Part shown: piece by piece, positions 7,293 to 14,784 of the stretch
Numbering within the stretch: the stretch's first letter is position 1
Layout: each line of letters opens with the position of its first letter
NCBI GenBank assembly: GCA_002454015.1
Contig: DKIB01000042.1
Location: 1-14,823 of the forward strand
Direction of reading: 5' to 3'
Source of the DNA: Proteobacteria bacterium UBA6729
Lineage (GTDB): Bacteria > Pseudomonadota > Gammaproteobacteria > Porifericomitales > Porifericomitaceae
Length of the DNA: 14,823 bases
Made by a program: the position numbers and the translations under genes
The notes under the pieces: generated by a model
What the model saw: the letters and a program-made list of their open reading frames with translations, nothing else
What the model was told of the DNA's origin: nothing
The model's database searches: none

Positions 7293-9299
7293 TTGAGTGC
7301 GGTGCCCACAGCCGACGGTGCACATACGGTACTGCACATGGCCCTGCCGGTGCCACTGCGCAAATACTTTGATTACCTGCCACCCGCAGGTGTCGCCACC
7401 GATGTCCTGCAACCCGGTATGCGCCTGGAGGTGCCCTTTCATCACCGTCAGCGTATCGGTGTACTGACCGCCGTTACCACGGCATCAGCACTGCCGATCA
7501 CGGCATTGCATCACGCCGCACGTCTGCTGGATCATCAGCCGCTCTGGCCCCCGCAACTGCTGCAGTTACTGCACTGGGCCAGCGCGTACTATCAACACCC
7601 CATCGGTGCAGTGCTGCATACCGCCATGCCACGTCTGCTGCGCCGTGGTGCAGCATTACCCGACAGGGAAGAGCCTCCCGCCGCTACCAACACCCCCCCC
7701 GAATCGCAACCGCTCAATGCATGGCAGCAACAGGCCGTGGACCAGCTGCACAATAGTACCGGTTGTCACCTGCTTGAGGGCGTAACCGACAGCGGCAAGA
7801 CTGAGGTCTACATGCAGACCATCCAGCCGATCCTCCAATCCGGTCGTCAGGCACTGATACTGTTGCCAGAGATCGGCATGACCCCACAGAATCTGGAACG
7901 CTTTGCAACGCGCTTTGTGACCCACATAGCCGTGCTGCACTCCGCTGTGACTGCAAAAAAACAATTACAGGCCTGGATGGATGCCCGTTCCGGCGCAGCT
8001 GCCATCGTGATCGGCACACGTTCCGCCGTATGGACACCATTGGCCCGACCCGGCATCATCATCGTCGACGAGGAACATGATCGCTCATATCGGCAAAGCG
8101 ATAACATGCGCTATTCGGCCCGTGATATTGCCGTGGTGCGCGCCCGTATGGAAAACATCCCGGTAGTCCTCGGCTCAGCCACGCCATCACTGGAGTCACT
8201 CCTGAACTCCAAACGCCACCGCTATCATCATTTGCGCCTGCCACAGCGGGTTGGCAACCGCCGCCTGCCCCGCATGCAGGTTCTGGACCTGCGGCGATGC
8301 CGTATGCATGGGGCCATTTCGCCAATGCTGGCAAGCGCCATCAGCAAACAACTGGAACAACGACAACAGGTGCTGCTGTTTCTCAACCAGCGCGGCTATG
8401 CCCGCCTGCTACTGTGCCATGAGTGTGGACAGCGGGAACTGTGCCCACACTGCGACCGACCTCTGACCCTGCATCGCTCCGAAAATAAATTGCGCTGCCA
8501 CCATTGTGGCCTGAACCGAACCCGACCGGAATACTGCAAGACCTGTGGGCTGGCCGGGCTTGTGGAGCTGGGTCACGGCACCGAACGCATTGAAGAATCA
8601 CTGGCGGCGCTATACCCCACTGCGCGTATCCTGCGCATAGACAGCGATCTGCTGGCCAGTCAACGCAGCCGCAAGACCGCCCTGCAACGCATCCACAGCA
8701 ATGCAGTGGACATTCTGGTCGGCACCCAGATGATCGCCACCGGGCACCACTTTGAGGGCATCTCACTGGTCGGCATTCTGGACGCGGACCGGGGTCTGTA
8801 CAGCCCCGATTTCCGTGCTGCCGAGCAGTTGGCTCAACAGATCATACAGGTGGGGGGTCGGTCCGGACGAGGCGACACCCCCGGCACGGTGCTGATCCAG
8901 TCCCACCTGCCTGAGCATCCACTGCTCCGGGCACTGCTGCGCGGCGGCTACCGTCTGTTCTCCCGTATTGCGCTGGCAGAACGCCGCATCACCCGACTGC
9001 CACCCTATGTACGTATGGCATTGCTGCATGCAGAATCCAAACAGCCGCATGCCCCGGCCGCCTTTTTGCGCCGGGCAGGCAACCAGGCGCCTGCACAACC
9101 GCCGACCCTGCAAATCTCCGGGCCGTTCCCGGCATTGTTTCCACGCCGCGCCGACTACCACCGCTGGCATCTGATCATCATGAGTCACCGTTCCGCCGAG
9201 TTGCAGGACTTTTTACAGCTCTGGTTGCCGAGCCTGGAACGGGCACGTGCCAGGGGAGTACGCTGGACCATTGAGGTAGACCCGGTCGGCACGCTGTAG
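7293..9299 (+). CDS. priA: Primosomal replication restart helicase PriA
   Basis: 3'-to-5' superfamily 2 helicase that recognises stalled forks and starts reloading of the replicative helicase. 668 residues, somewhat shorter than the about 730 of E. coli. The N-terminal 3'DNA-binding domain starts at VLHMALPVPLRKYFDYLPP. Walker A is GVTDSGKT (163-170, Lys169), the DEEH box is at 259-262, and eight zinc-binding cysteines are at 375, 378, 384, 387, 402, 405, 415 and 418. Motif V/VI segments ILVGTQMIATGHHFEG and QVGGRSGRG follow (more often GRAGR). The TTG start is chosen because AGGGGG sits six bases upstream; an in-frame GTG at 7302 is the alternative. The gene follows mrcA by 54 bases and ends before a palindrome. 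A C8 run lies at 7693-7700. Confidence 0.95.
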   Translation: MSAVPTADGAHTVLHMALPVPLRKYFDYLPPAGVATDVLQPGMRLEVPFHHRQRIGVLTAVTTASALPITALHHAARLLDHQPLWPPQLLQLLHWASAYYQHPIGAVLHTAMPRLLRRGAALPDREEPPAATNTPPESQPLNAWQQQAVDQLHNSTGCHLLEGVTDSGKTEVYMQTIQPILQSGRQALILLPEIGMTPQNLERFATRFVTHIAVLHSAVTAKKQLQAWMDARSGAAAIVIGTRSAVWTPLARPGIIIVDEEHDRSYRQSDNMRYSARDIAVVRARMENIPVVLGSATPSLESLLNSKRHRYHHLRLPQRVGNRRLPRMQVLDLRRCRMHGAISPMLASAISKQLEQRQQVLLFLNQRGYARLLLCHECGQRELCPHCDRPLTLHRSENKLRCHHCGLNRTRPEYCKTCGLAGLVELGHGTERIEESLAALYPTARILRIDSDLLASQRSRKTALQRIHSNAVDILVGTQMIATGHHFEGISLVGILDADRGLYSPDFRAAEQLAQQIIQVGGRSGRGDTPGTVLIQSHLPEHPLLRALLRGGYRLFSRIALAERRITRLPPYVRMALLHAESKQPHAPAAFLRRAGNQAPAQPPTLQISGPFPALFPRRADYHRWHLIIMSHRSAELQDFLQLWLPSLERARARGVRWTIEVDPVGTL

Positions 9300-9302
9300 C
9301 AC

Positions 9303-9319
9303 CCTGTGCCCGGCACAGG
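9303..9319. promoter_or_regulatory. Perfect 17-bp palindrome between priA and argS
   Basis: CCTGTGCC (9303-9310), a central C, then GGCACAGG (9312-9319). It starts four bases after the priA stop and touches the -35 box of the argS promoter. It could be an operator for a dimeric regulator or a strong RNA hairpin at the end of the priA mRNA. There is no following T-run, so it would not be a standard intrinsic terminator. Function unknown. Confidence 0.5.
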
Positions 9320-9355
9320 CGACAGAACCGCCACAGTAAAAGTATAATACGGGGG
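9319..9355 (+). promoter_or_regulatory. Promoter of the argS operon
   Basis: A consensus -10 box TATAAT at 9343-9348 is preceded, with an 18-base spacer, by GCGACA (9319-9324, four of six matches to TTGACA). Transcription would begin near 9355, in a G-rich stretch, about 38 bases before the preferred argS start at 9393. The perfect -10 makes an independent promoter after priA likely. Confidence 0.6.
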
Positions 9356-9392
9356 GCGGGAACACCACATGCAGGTGCGTTGCCGCGAGAAC

Positions 9393-11120
9393 ATGACCAG
9401 CATGCTGAAACGACAAGTTGAATCCTGGGTGGCACAGGCGGTGCAGGCACTGTGCGGCAGTGCACATGCCGCCGTCCTGGTAGAGCGGCCCAAAAATCCC
9501 GCCCACGGCGACTATGCAACCAATGCCGCCCTGGTGCTGGCCGCCAAACTGCGCTGCCCGCCGCGTGAACTTGCTGAACGCCTGCGCCTGCAGATACCAC
9601 CAGGCGACATCCTGGAGCGCGTTGAAATCGCCGGTCCCGGCTTCCTGAACTTCCATCTGCAAACCGCCGCATTCCACGCCGCAGTTACCGATATGCTGCA
9701 ACATCCTGAAGGCTGTGGACAACACCAGTTTGGTCAGGGTCGCAAGGTGCTGGTGGAGTTTGTCTCTGCAAACCCGACCGGCCCCCTGCATGTCGGCCAC
9801 GGGCGTGGTGCGGCCCACGGTGATATTCTGGCACGACTGCTGGAGGCCTGCGGTTATCAGGTCGAGCGTGAATACTACATCAACGACTCCGGGCGGCAAG
9901 CCGATATCCTCGGACTCAGTATCATCCTCCGACGACTGGAGCACACCGCATGCCCCGGCCCTGCCTTCCCCAGGGCAGCCTACCATGGCGACTATGTACG
10001 CGAGTACGCAGCAACCCTGCCAACTGCACTGGACGGTCTGCTGGATACCCTCGGTGACTGGCCAACACCGCCCGACCCCGATGCTGCGGATCACTGCCTG
10101 GACATGCTGATTGCCCATGCCCGACAAGGCCTCGGTGCCACCGCCTTTGAACGCCTGACCCGGAGTGGCACTGAGCATATCCTGCAAGACATCCGTGCCG
10201 ACCTTGCCGAGATGGGCATTACCATGGACCACTGGGTGTATGAGAGCGAACTCAGGCGCACCGCACAGGTCAGCCGGGGCATTGAGCGATTGGAGCAGGC
10301 CGGACAGTTGTACCACAAGGATGGGGCGGTGTGGTTTCGTTCCAGTGCGCTGGGTGACACCAAGGACCGCGTGGTGTTGCGTGATAACGGTACCCCCACC
10401 TACTTTGCCGCAGATCTTGCCTACCATCTCCACAAGTATCAGCGCGGCTACGACCACATCATCAATATCTGGGGGGCTGACCACCATGGCTATGTGCGGC
10501 GCCTGCAAGCCGCACTGCAGGCCAGTGGGGTGGATGCAACACGGCTGGAGATACAGCTGATGCAGTTTGTCTCCCTGTGTCGCAACCGCCAGCGTGTGCC
10601 CATGTCAACCCGACAGGGCAATTATATAACCCTGCGGGAGCTGTGCAGGGAGGTGGGCCCGGCACCGGCGCGCTTCATCTACATTACCCGCAACAGTGAC
10701 CAGCACCTGGATTTTGATCTGGAACTGGCAAAGTCCGGCAGTCGGGACAATGCTGTCTACTATATCCAGTATGCCTGCGCCCGTATCTGCAGCATCCTGC
10801 ACAAGGCGGGGGCAGTGCCGATACCCGCCAGCCCTGCAGAACTGCAAGCGGCCGACAGCCCTGCAGAGCGTGCGCTCATGGTCGAGCTGGTGCAGTACCC
10901 GGAGATCATAGAAGCGGCCACACGACAACGCGAACCACAGCTGCTGGCCAGCTATCTGCAGACCCTGGCCGGTGCATTCCACGCCTACTACAACCTGCAG
11001 TCAGTACTGGTGGATGACCCGGCAGTACGCCGGGCGCGCCTGTACCTTGTCCAGGCAATACGCCAGGTGCTGGGCAATGGACTCGGTCTGGCAGGCATAG
11101 ACGCCCCGGAACGGATGTAA
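9393..11120 (+). CDS. argS: Arginine-tRNA ligase
   Basis: Class I aminoacyl-tRNA synthetase that charges tRNA-Arg with arginine in the cytoplasm, releasing AMP and pyrophosphate. 575 residues. An N-terminal additional (tRNA D-loop) domain is followed by the HIGH box as HVGH (133-136, in NPTGPLHVGHGRG), the conserved YFAADLAYHLHKY and GADHHGYVRRL segments, the KMSKS-equivalent loop as VPMSTRQGN (Met404-Arg407), and the DALR anticodon-binding domain ending in the typical APERM. Start: in-frame ATGs exist at 9369, 9393 and 9402. Family proteins begin close to MLKRQVE, and GAG lies just before 9393, so I prefer 9393 with moderate certainty. The stop overlaps the next ATG by one base (TAATG). Confidence 0.95.
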   Translation: MTSMLKRQVESWVAQAVQALCGSAHAAVLVERPKNPAHGDYATNAALVLAAKLRCPPRELAERLRLQIPPGDILERVEIAGPGFLNFHLQTAAFHAAVTDMLQHPEGCGQHQFGQGRKVLVEFVSANPTGPLHVGHGRGAAHGDILARLLEACGYQVEREYYINDSGRQADILGLSIILRRLEHTACPGPAFPRAAYHGDYVREYAATLPTALDGLLDTLGDWPTPPDPDAADHCLDMLIAHARQGLGATAFERLTRSGTEHILQDIRADLAEMGITMDHWVYESELRRTAQVSRGIERLEQAGQLYHKDGAVWFRSSALGDTKDRVVLRDNGTPTYFAADLAYHLHKYQRGYDHIINIWGADHHGYVRRLQAALQASGVDATRLEIQLMQFVSLCRNRQRVPMSTRQGNYITLRELCREVGPAPARFIYITRNSDQHLDFDLELAKSGSRDNAVYYIQYACARICSILHKAGAVPIPASPAELQAADSPAERALMVELVQYPEIIEAATRQREPQLLASYLQTLAGAFHAYYNLQSVLVDDPAVRRARLYLVQAIRQVLGNGLGLAGIDAPERM

Positions 11121-11692
11121 TGGACTACAAGGACATCCAGCAGCTGCGGGGACGTACCGAGCCGCTGCCACCGGGCCGCTGGCTACCCTACTTCGGTACC
11201 GGACTGGGCATCGGTCTGGGCATCGCTGTGCTGGTGTATCTGCAGGAACACAACTTCGCGCGCCCCCTCCTGCACTTTGTGGCGGCCTCGCCCTCCCCGC
11301 AGGAAACCACGGAGACGATTGAAGCCCCCCTGGAGTTTGAATTCTATACAGTGCTTCCGAAGATGGAGGTGCGCATCAATGACTGGGATCTGGAGGCGGC
11401 TACGGAGGGAGGCAAATCCTTGCCGACCAGTCCCTATTTTTTGCAAAGCGAGTCATATCGGCAGCCCATGGCAGCCGACCAGTTACAGCAACGACTCCTG
11501 CAGGCAGGCGTAGAGACGCATATACAGAGCGTAGAACTCGGTGACAGTGGCATCAGGTACCGGGTGCGTGCAGGGCCCTACCATACCCTGCAGGAACTGA
11601 ACCGTACACGCAGTCAGCTGACGCAGAATGGCGTGCACTTCATGCTGTTGCGCAAGGCGGCGACCTCTCCCCCCCCGGAAGCAAACCAGTGA
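11120..11692 (+). CDS. SPOR-domain membrane protein, FtsN-like
   Basis: Probable cell-division protein that binds denuded septal glycan. 190 residues: cytoplasmic tail 1-21, one membrane helix at about 22-40 rich in Gly-x3-Gly spacing (GTGLGIGLGIAVLVY), a short periplasmic linker with FEFYTVLPKMEV (73-84), a pattern I recognise from other proteobacterial SPOR proteins, and a SPOR domain at about 105-178 (YFLQSESYRQPMAADQLQQR ... YRVRAGPYHTLQELNRTRSQL). The position directly after argS matches the FtsN gene of Pseudomonas. It is shorter than E. coli FtsN (319), and the usual Q-x-G-S-F start of the SPOR domain reads QSESY. The start overlaps the argS stop, so expression is coupled. A C8 run at 11669-11676 lies near the end. 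FtsN orthology is inferred from context. Confidence 0.85.
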   Translation: MDYKDIQQLRGRTEPLPPGRWLPYFGTGLGIGLGIAVLVYLQEHNFARPLLHFVAASPSPQETTETIEAPLEFEFYTVLPKMEVRINDWDLEAATEGGKSLPTSPYFLQSESYRQPMAADQLQQRLLQAGVETHIQSVELGDSGIRYRVRAGPYHTLQELNRTRSQLTQNGVHFMLLRKAATSPPPEANQ

Positions 11693-12540
11693 CAGCACTC
11701 TACCACTGCGCAGGTGCCGTGGTTGACAGCTTGCGGGTGCACGTCTGTGCACCGGAGCTGCGGCTGCAACCGCGCCTGGAGGCAGCCCTGCAAGTCTGTC
11801 CACGGTACCCCGGACTCACCCGCTTCATGCGCAGACTGCAGGCCCTGCTGCGTACCGAACTGTGCTGGCTTGCGCATACCCCTGAGCAGGGGGCGCTGTT
11901 GAGCAGGACTACGGGACTGCAGGTCTGGCAGCGTTTTACGGTACAGGCCGCACACTATCTGCCCATGCTGCCTGTCACGCACCCATGCAGCCGCCTGCAC
12001 GGGCACAACTTTGTGATCACCGTACGGGCCCACAGCACCGGCCCACAGCTGCAACGCGCCTGCATCCCGCTGCAGCGTGCCCTGCACAGACAATGCCTGA
12101 ATCAACTCCCCGGCCTGCACAACCCCACCAGCGAGTTGCTGGCCCGGTGGATACTGGAGCACCTGCACCACAAGCTGCCGATCACCGCAGTCATCGTGCA
12201 GGAAACGCCTGCCAACGGGTGCTGTTACGATGGTCAGCAGTTTCGCGTCTGGAAGCAACTGCGTTTTGAAGCCGCTGCCCGGGCCGACGATGTCGTATAC
12301 GGTCGGGGTTATCGGCTCAGGCTGCAACTGCGGGTCCCGCTGGACTCCCAACTGGGATGGACCCTGGACTACGCCGAGATTACCCGCCGCTTTGCTCCGC
12401 TACTACAGCAGCTGGACCACCACGACCTCGGTGCCCTGGGCGCACAGCCGGAACAGCTGTTGCGGCATATCCATGCACGCAGCTGCCTGCCTGCCTGTCA
12501 GCTGGAACTGTACTCCACCCCCATGTCGGCATGCTGCTGA
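11689..12540 (+). CDS. Tandem two-domain 6-carboxytetrahydropterin synthase (QueD)-like protein with split active site
   Basis: QueD converts 7,8-dihydroneopterin triphosphate to 6-carboxytetrahydropterin for preQ0/queuosine. This 283-residue protein is more than twice the about 120 of E. coli QueD and holds two T-fold halves. Half A (about 80-185) keeps zinc ligands His89, His104 and His106, nucleophile-type Cys100 (HPCSRLHGHNF), NPTSE (145-149) and Glu172 (VQET). It is about ten residues short before the middle helix, and LDHHYLN is replaced by LHRQCLN. Half B (about 188-283) keeps GWTLDY (Asp227) and LDHHDL (Asp243, His244), but its zinc positions read Ala197, Tyr204 and Arg206 and its Glu is lost. 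The halves are thus complementary. Residues 1-79 match nothing I recognise. 13 Cys in all, two at the very end. GTG start, whose GTGA overlaps the stop of the SPOR gene. It may be active as a pseudo-dimer or be a degenerate pterin-binding protein. Confidence 0.8.
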   Translation: MTALYHCAGAVVDSLRVHVCAPELRLQPRLEAALQVCPRYPGLTRFMRRLQALLRTELCWLAHTPEQGALLSRTTGLQVWQRFTVQAAHYLPMLPVTHPCSRLHGHNFVITVRAHSTGPQLQRACIPLQRALHRQCLNQLPGLHNPTSELLARWILEHLHHKLPITAVIVQETPANGCCYDGQQFRVWKQLRFEAAARADDVVYGRGYRLRLQLRVPLDSQLGWTLDYAEITRRFAPLLQQLDHHDLGALGAQPEQLLRHIHARSCLPACQLELYSTPMSACC

Positions 12541-12578
12541 CCAGCGGCCACAATCCCTGTTTCCCGGGGCCCTTCTGA

Positions 12579-14615
12579 CTACAGCAGTGGTATTACCAAC
12601 AAGGCGACGATATTGATAATCTTGATCAGCGGGTTGATGGCGGGACCGGCGGTATCCTTATAGGGGTCCCCTACCATGTCTCCGGTCACCGCAGCCTTGT
12701 GTGCCGCACTGCCCTTGCCGCCCAGCTTGCCATCCTCTATATACTTCTTGGCATTGTCCCATGCCCCGCCTCCGGTAGTCATGGAGATCGCCATGAAGAT
12801 ACCGGTCACGATGGTCCCCAACAGCACGCCACCCAGCGCCCGCGGCCCGGCATCCCCACCCATCAACCAGCCGAGACCAAACACCACGGCAAGCGGCACG
12901 ACTACCGGCAACAGGGAGGGCACAAACATCTCGCGTATGGCTACCCGGGTTAACAGATCCACTGCACGGGAATAGTCCGGTTTGGCCTTGCCCTCCATAA
13001 TACCGGCGATGTCCCGGAATTGCCGCCGTACCTCGGTAACCACGGACTCTGCCGCCCGACCCACCGACTCCATGGCCATGGCACTGAACAGGTAAGGCAC
13101 CAGACCCCCTATAAACAAACCGATGATTACCGCCGGATCATTGAGGCTGAAGTCCACCTGTATGCCCGCATGTTCCAGTCCATGCGTGTAATCAGCAAAC
13201 AGCACCAGTGCTGCCAGGCCAGCAGAGCCGATTGCGTAGCCCTTGGTAACGGCCTTGGTGGTATTGCCCACCGCATCCAGGGCATCGGTCACCTGCCGTA
13301 CCGCCGCCGGCAACCCGGCCATCTCGGCTATCCCGCCCGCATTATCGGTGATCGGACCAAAGGCATCCAGGGCAACGATGATACCCGTCATGGACAGCAT
13401 GGAGGTCGCCGCCACGGCCACCCCGTACAGTCCAGCCAGTTCATGAGCCCCCCAGATGCTGGCGCACACGGCCAGTACCGGCCAGGTGGTCGCCCGCATG
13501 GACACCGCCAGACCCGCAATAATATTGGTAGCATGGCCCGTGGTGCAGGCGTTGGCGATACGCCGCACCGGGGCATGGTCCGTGCCTGTGTAGTATTCCG
13601 TCAGCCACACCAGGGCCGCGGTCAGTACCAGCCCTATCAGCGATGCGCCCCACAGCGCGACCACGCTGTATTCAGTGCCCTCCCCCAGTAACAGCTGTGT
13701 TACCGGATAAAACAATACTGCGGACAGCACTGCAGCCACGATCAGACCCCGATACAGGGTGGACATGATGCGCATATGCTCACTCCCCTTCACCAGCAGA
13801 CAACCGATCACCGAGGCAATGATGGACACTCCACCCAGCACCAGCGGATACAGCACGGCACCTGTAGTGCCCACCAGCAGTTGTCCCAGCAACATGGTAG
13901 CGATCACAGTGACCGCATAGGTCTCAAACAGGTCGGCAGCCATCCCGGCGCAATCGCCCACGTTATCACCGACATTGTCGGCTATCACCGCCGGGTTACG
14001 CGGGTCATCCTCGGGAATACCGGCCTCCACCTTGCCGACCAGGTCAGCACCCACATCTGCCCCCTTGGTAAACAGGCCGCCCCCCAGACGCGCAAAGATC
14101 GAAATCAGTGAACCGCCAAAGGCCAGCCCGAGCAGGTGTTCCAGGGCTCGCGCCTCCTGACCGGACCACAGCAACAGCCCGTAGTATCCGGCTACACCCA
14201 GCAGACCCAGACCCACCACCAGCATACCGGTCACTGCCCCACCGCGAAAGGCAACATCCAGTGCCGGGGCCACCCCGCCACGAGCGGCCTCGGCCGTGCG
14301 CAGGTTGGCACGCACCGAGACCTGCATGCCGATCACCCCCGCCACACCGGAAAACACCGCCCCCACCAGAAACCCCAGCGCGGTCCACCAGCCCAACGCG
14401 AAGCCGAGCAACAAAAACAGCACCGCCCCCACCGCGGCAATGGTGGAATACTGGCGCACCAGATAGGCCCCCGCCCCCTGCTGTATCGCCCCGGCAATCT
14501 CACACATACGCGCATTGCCTCGCGGTTGGGCCAACAGCCAGCGTACCGACCAGACGCCATACAATATGGCAACCAGGGCACAGCCCAAGGCAAAGATCAG
14601 TGCATTCAAGGTCAT
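12579..14615 (-). CDS. hppA: Membrane-bound proton-pumping pyrophosphatase, K+-independent type
   Basis: Integral membrane pump that hydrolyses pyrophosphate and exports protons. 678 residues with about 16 hydrophobic helices. The substrate site is complete: [11 protein letters not shown] (187-197) and DNVGDNVGD (213-221), then [11 protein letters not shown] (422-432) and, near the end, [13 protein letters not shown] and [27 protein letters not shown] begins at 450: Lys454 and Thr457 occupy the positions that distinguish K+-independent H+ pumps from K+-dependent (Ala) ones, including Na+ pumps. The start is the ATG at 14613-14615 with GGAGG eight bases upstream. The frame stays open into the tRNA gene, which excludes the longer version. 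It is convergent with the QueD-like gene across 38 bases that show no clear terminator. Confidence 0.96.
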   Translation of the reverse strand: MTLNALIFALGCALVAILYGVWSVRWLLAQPRGNARMCEIAGAIQQGAGAYLVRQYSTIAAVGAVLFLLLGFALGWWTALGFLVGAVFSGVAGVIGMQVSVRANLRTAEAARGGVAPALDVAFRGGAVTGMLVVGLGLLGVAGYYGLLLWSGQEARALEHLLGLAFGGSLISIFARLGGGLFTKGADVGADLVGKVEAGIPEDDPRNPAVIADNVGDNVGDCAGMAADLFETYAVTVIATMLLGQLLVGTTGAVLYPLVLGGVSIIASVIGCLLVKGSEHMRIMSTLYRGLIVAAVLSAVLFYPVTQLLLGEGTEYSVVALWGASLIGLVLTAALVWLTEYYTGTDHAPVRRIANACTTGHATNIIAGLAVSMRATTWPVLAVCASIWGAHELAGLYGVAVAATSMLSMTGIIVALDAFGPITDNAGGIAEMAGLPAAVRQVTDALDAVGNTTKAVTKGYAIGSAGLAALVLFADYTHGLEHAGIQVDFSLNDPAVIIGLFIGGLVPYLFSAMAMESVGRAAESVVTEVRRQFRDIAGIMEGKAKPDYSRAVDLLTRVAIREMFVPSLLPVVVPLAVVFGLGWLMGGDAGPRALGGVLLGTIVTGIFMAISMTTGGGAWDNAKKYIEDGKLGGKGSAAHKAAVTGDMVGDPYKDTAGPAINPLIKIINIVALLVIPLL

Positions 14616-14653
14616 TTGTGCGTCCTCCAGCAACAAAGCGCGCCACCACGGCC

Positions 14654-14674
14654 GGGTACCCGACTCAAAGTCGG
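14654..14674 (-). promoter_or_regulatory. Hairpins in the hppA leader, downstream of tRNA-Val
   Basis: A perfect 6-bp stem with 3-base loop (CCGACT at 14660-14665 with AGTCGG at 14669-14674) overlaps the palindrome GGGTACCC (14654-14661), so the two structures exclude each other. No T-run follows, so readthrough from the tRNA into hppA is plausible. It may mark the 3' trailer of the tRNA transcript. Function is inferred only. Confidence 0.35.
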
Positions 14675-14693
14675 CCAGCATACGACGCTCAGG

Positions 14694-14769
14694 TGGTAGG
14701 CACGATTGGACTTGAACCAACGACCCCCACCATGTCAAGGTGGTGCTCTACCCACTGAGCTACGCGCCT
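14694..14769 (-). tRNA. tRNA-Val (anticodon GAC)
   Basis: 76 bases with a complete cloverleaf. The acceptor AGGCGCG pairs with CGTGCCT (one G-U), the D stem is GCTC/GAGC, the anticodon stem CCACC/GGTGG holds loop TTGACAT with anticodon GAC, and the T arm GTTGG/CCAAT holds loop TTCAAGT. The discriminator A and the 3' CCA are encoded. It reads GTC and GTT valine codons. It lies 78 bases upstream of hppA on the same strand. Confidence 0.96.
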
Positions 14770-14784
14770 GCGGGCCACAGCATA
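14770..14784 (-). promoter_or_regulatory. Possible -10 region of tRNA-Val
   Basis: On the minus strand TATGCT (14779-14784) followed by a GC-rich discriminator (GTGGCCCGC) stands about ten bases before the tRNA 5' end, as in stringently controlled stable-RNA promoters. No acceptable -35 box is found at the right distance; the nearest candidate TTGGCG is only 12 bases away. Weak call. Confidence 0.25.

Noticed and set aside
9213..10508. 431-codon open frame antisense to argS
   Set aside because: It lies fully opposite a clear argS gene. Its low-complexity Gly/Val/Gln/His-rich translation is typical of an antisense frame in GC-rich DNA, and no domain or ribosome binding site is recognisable.
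11614..12351. 245-codon frame antisense to the QueD-like gene
   Set aside because: It is opposite a gene with clear QueD motifs, and its own translation shows no recognisable domain.
12541..12578. Bidirectional terminator between the convergent QueD-like and hppA genes
   Set aside because: Only short GC palindromes are present, with no stem of useful length followed by a T-run in either direction.
13020..13691. 223-codon frame antisense to hppA
   Set aside because: His/Arg/Gln-rich translation and complete overlap with conserved pump helices; a shadow of hppA.
14616..14738. Longer hppA N-terminus running into the tRNA gene
   Set aside because: It would start inside tRNA-Val, lacks a membrane-protein-like start, and a good GGAGG precedes the ATG at 14615.
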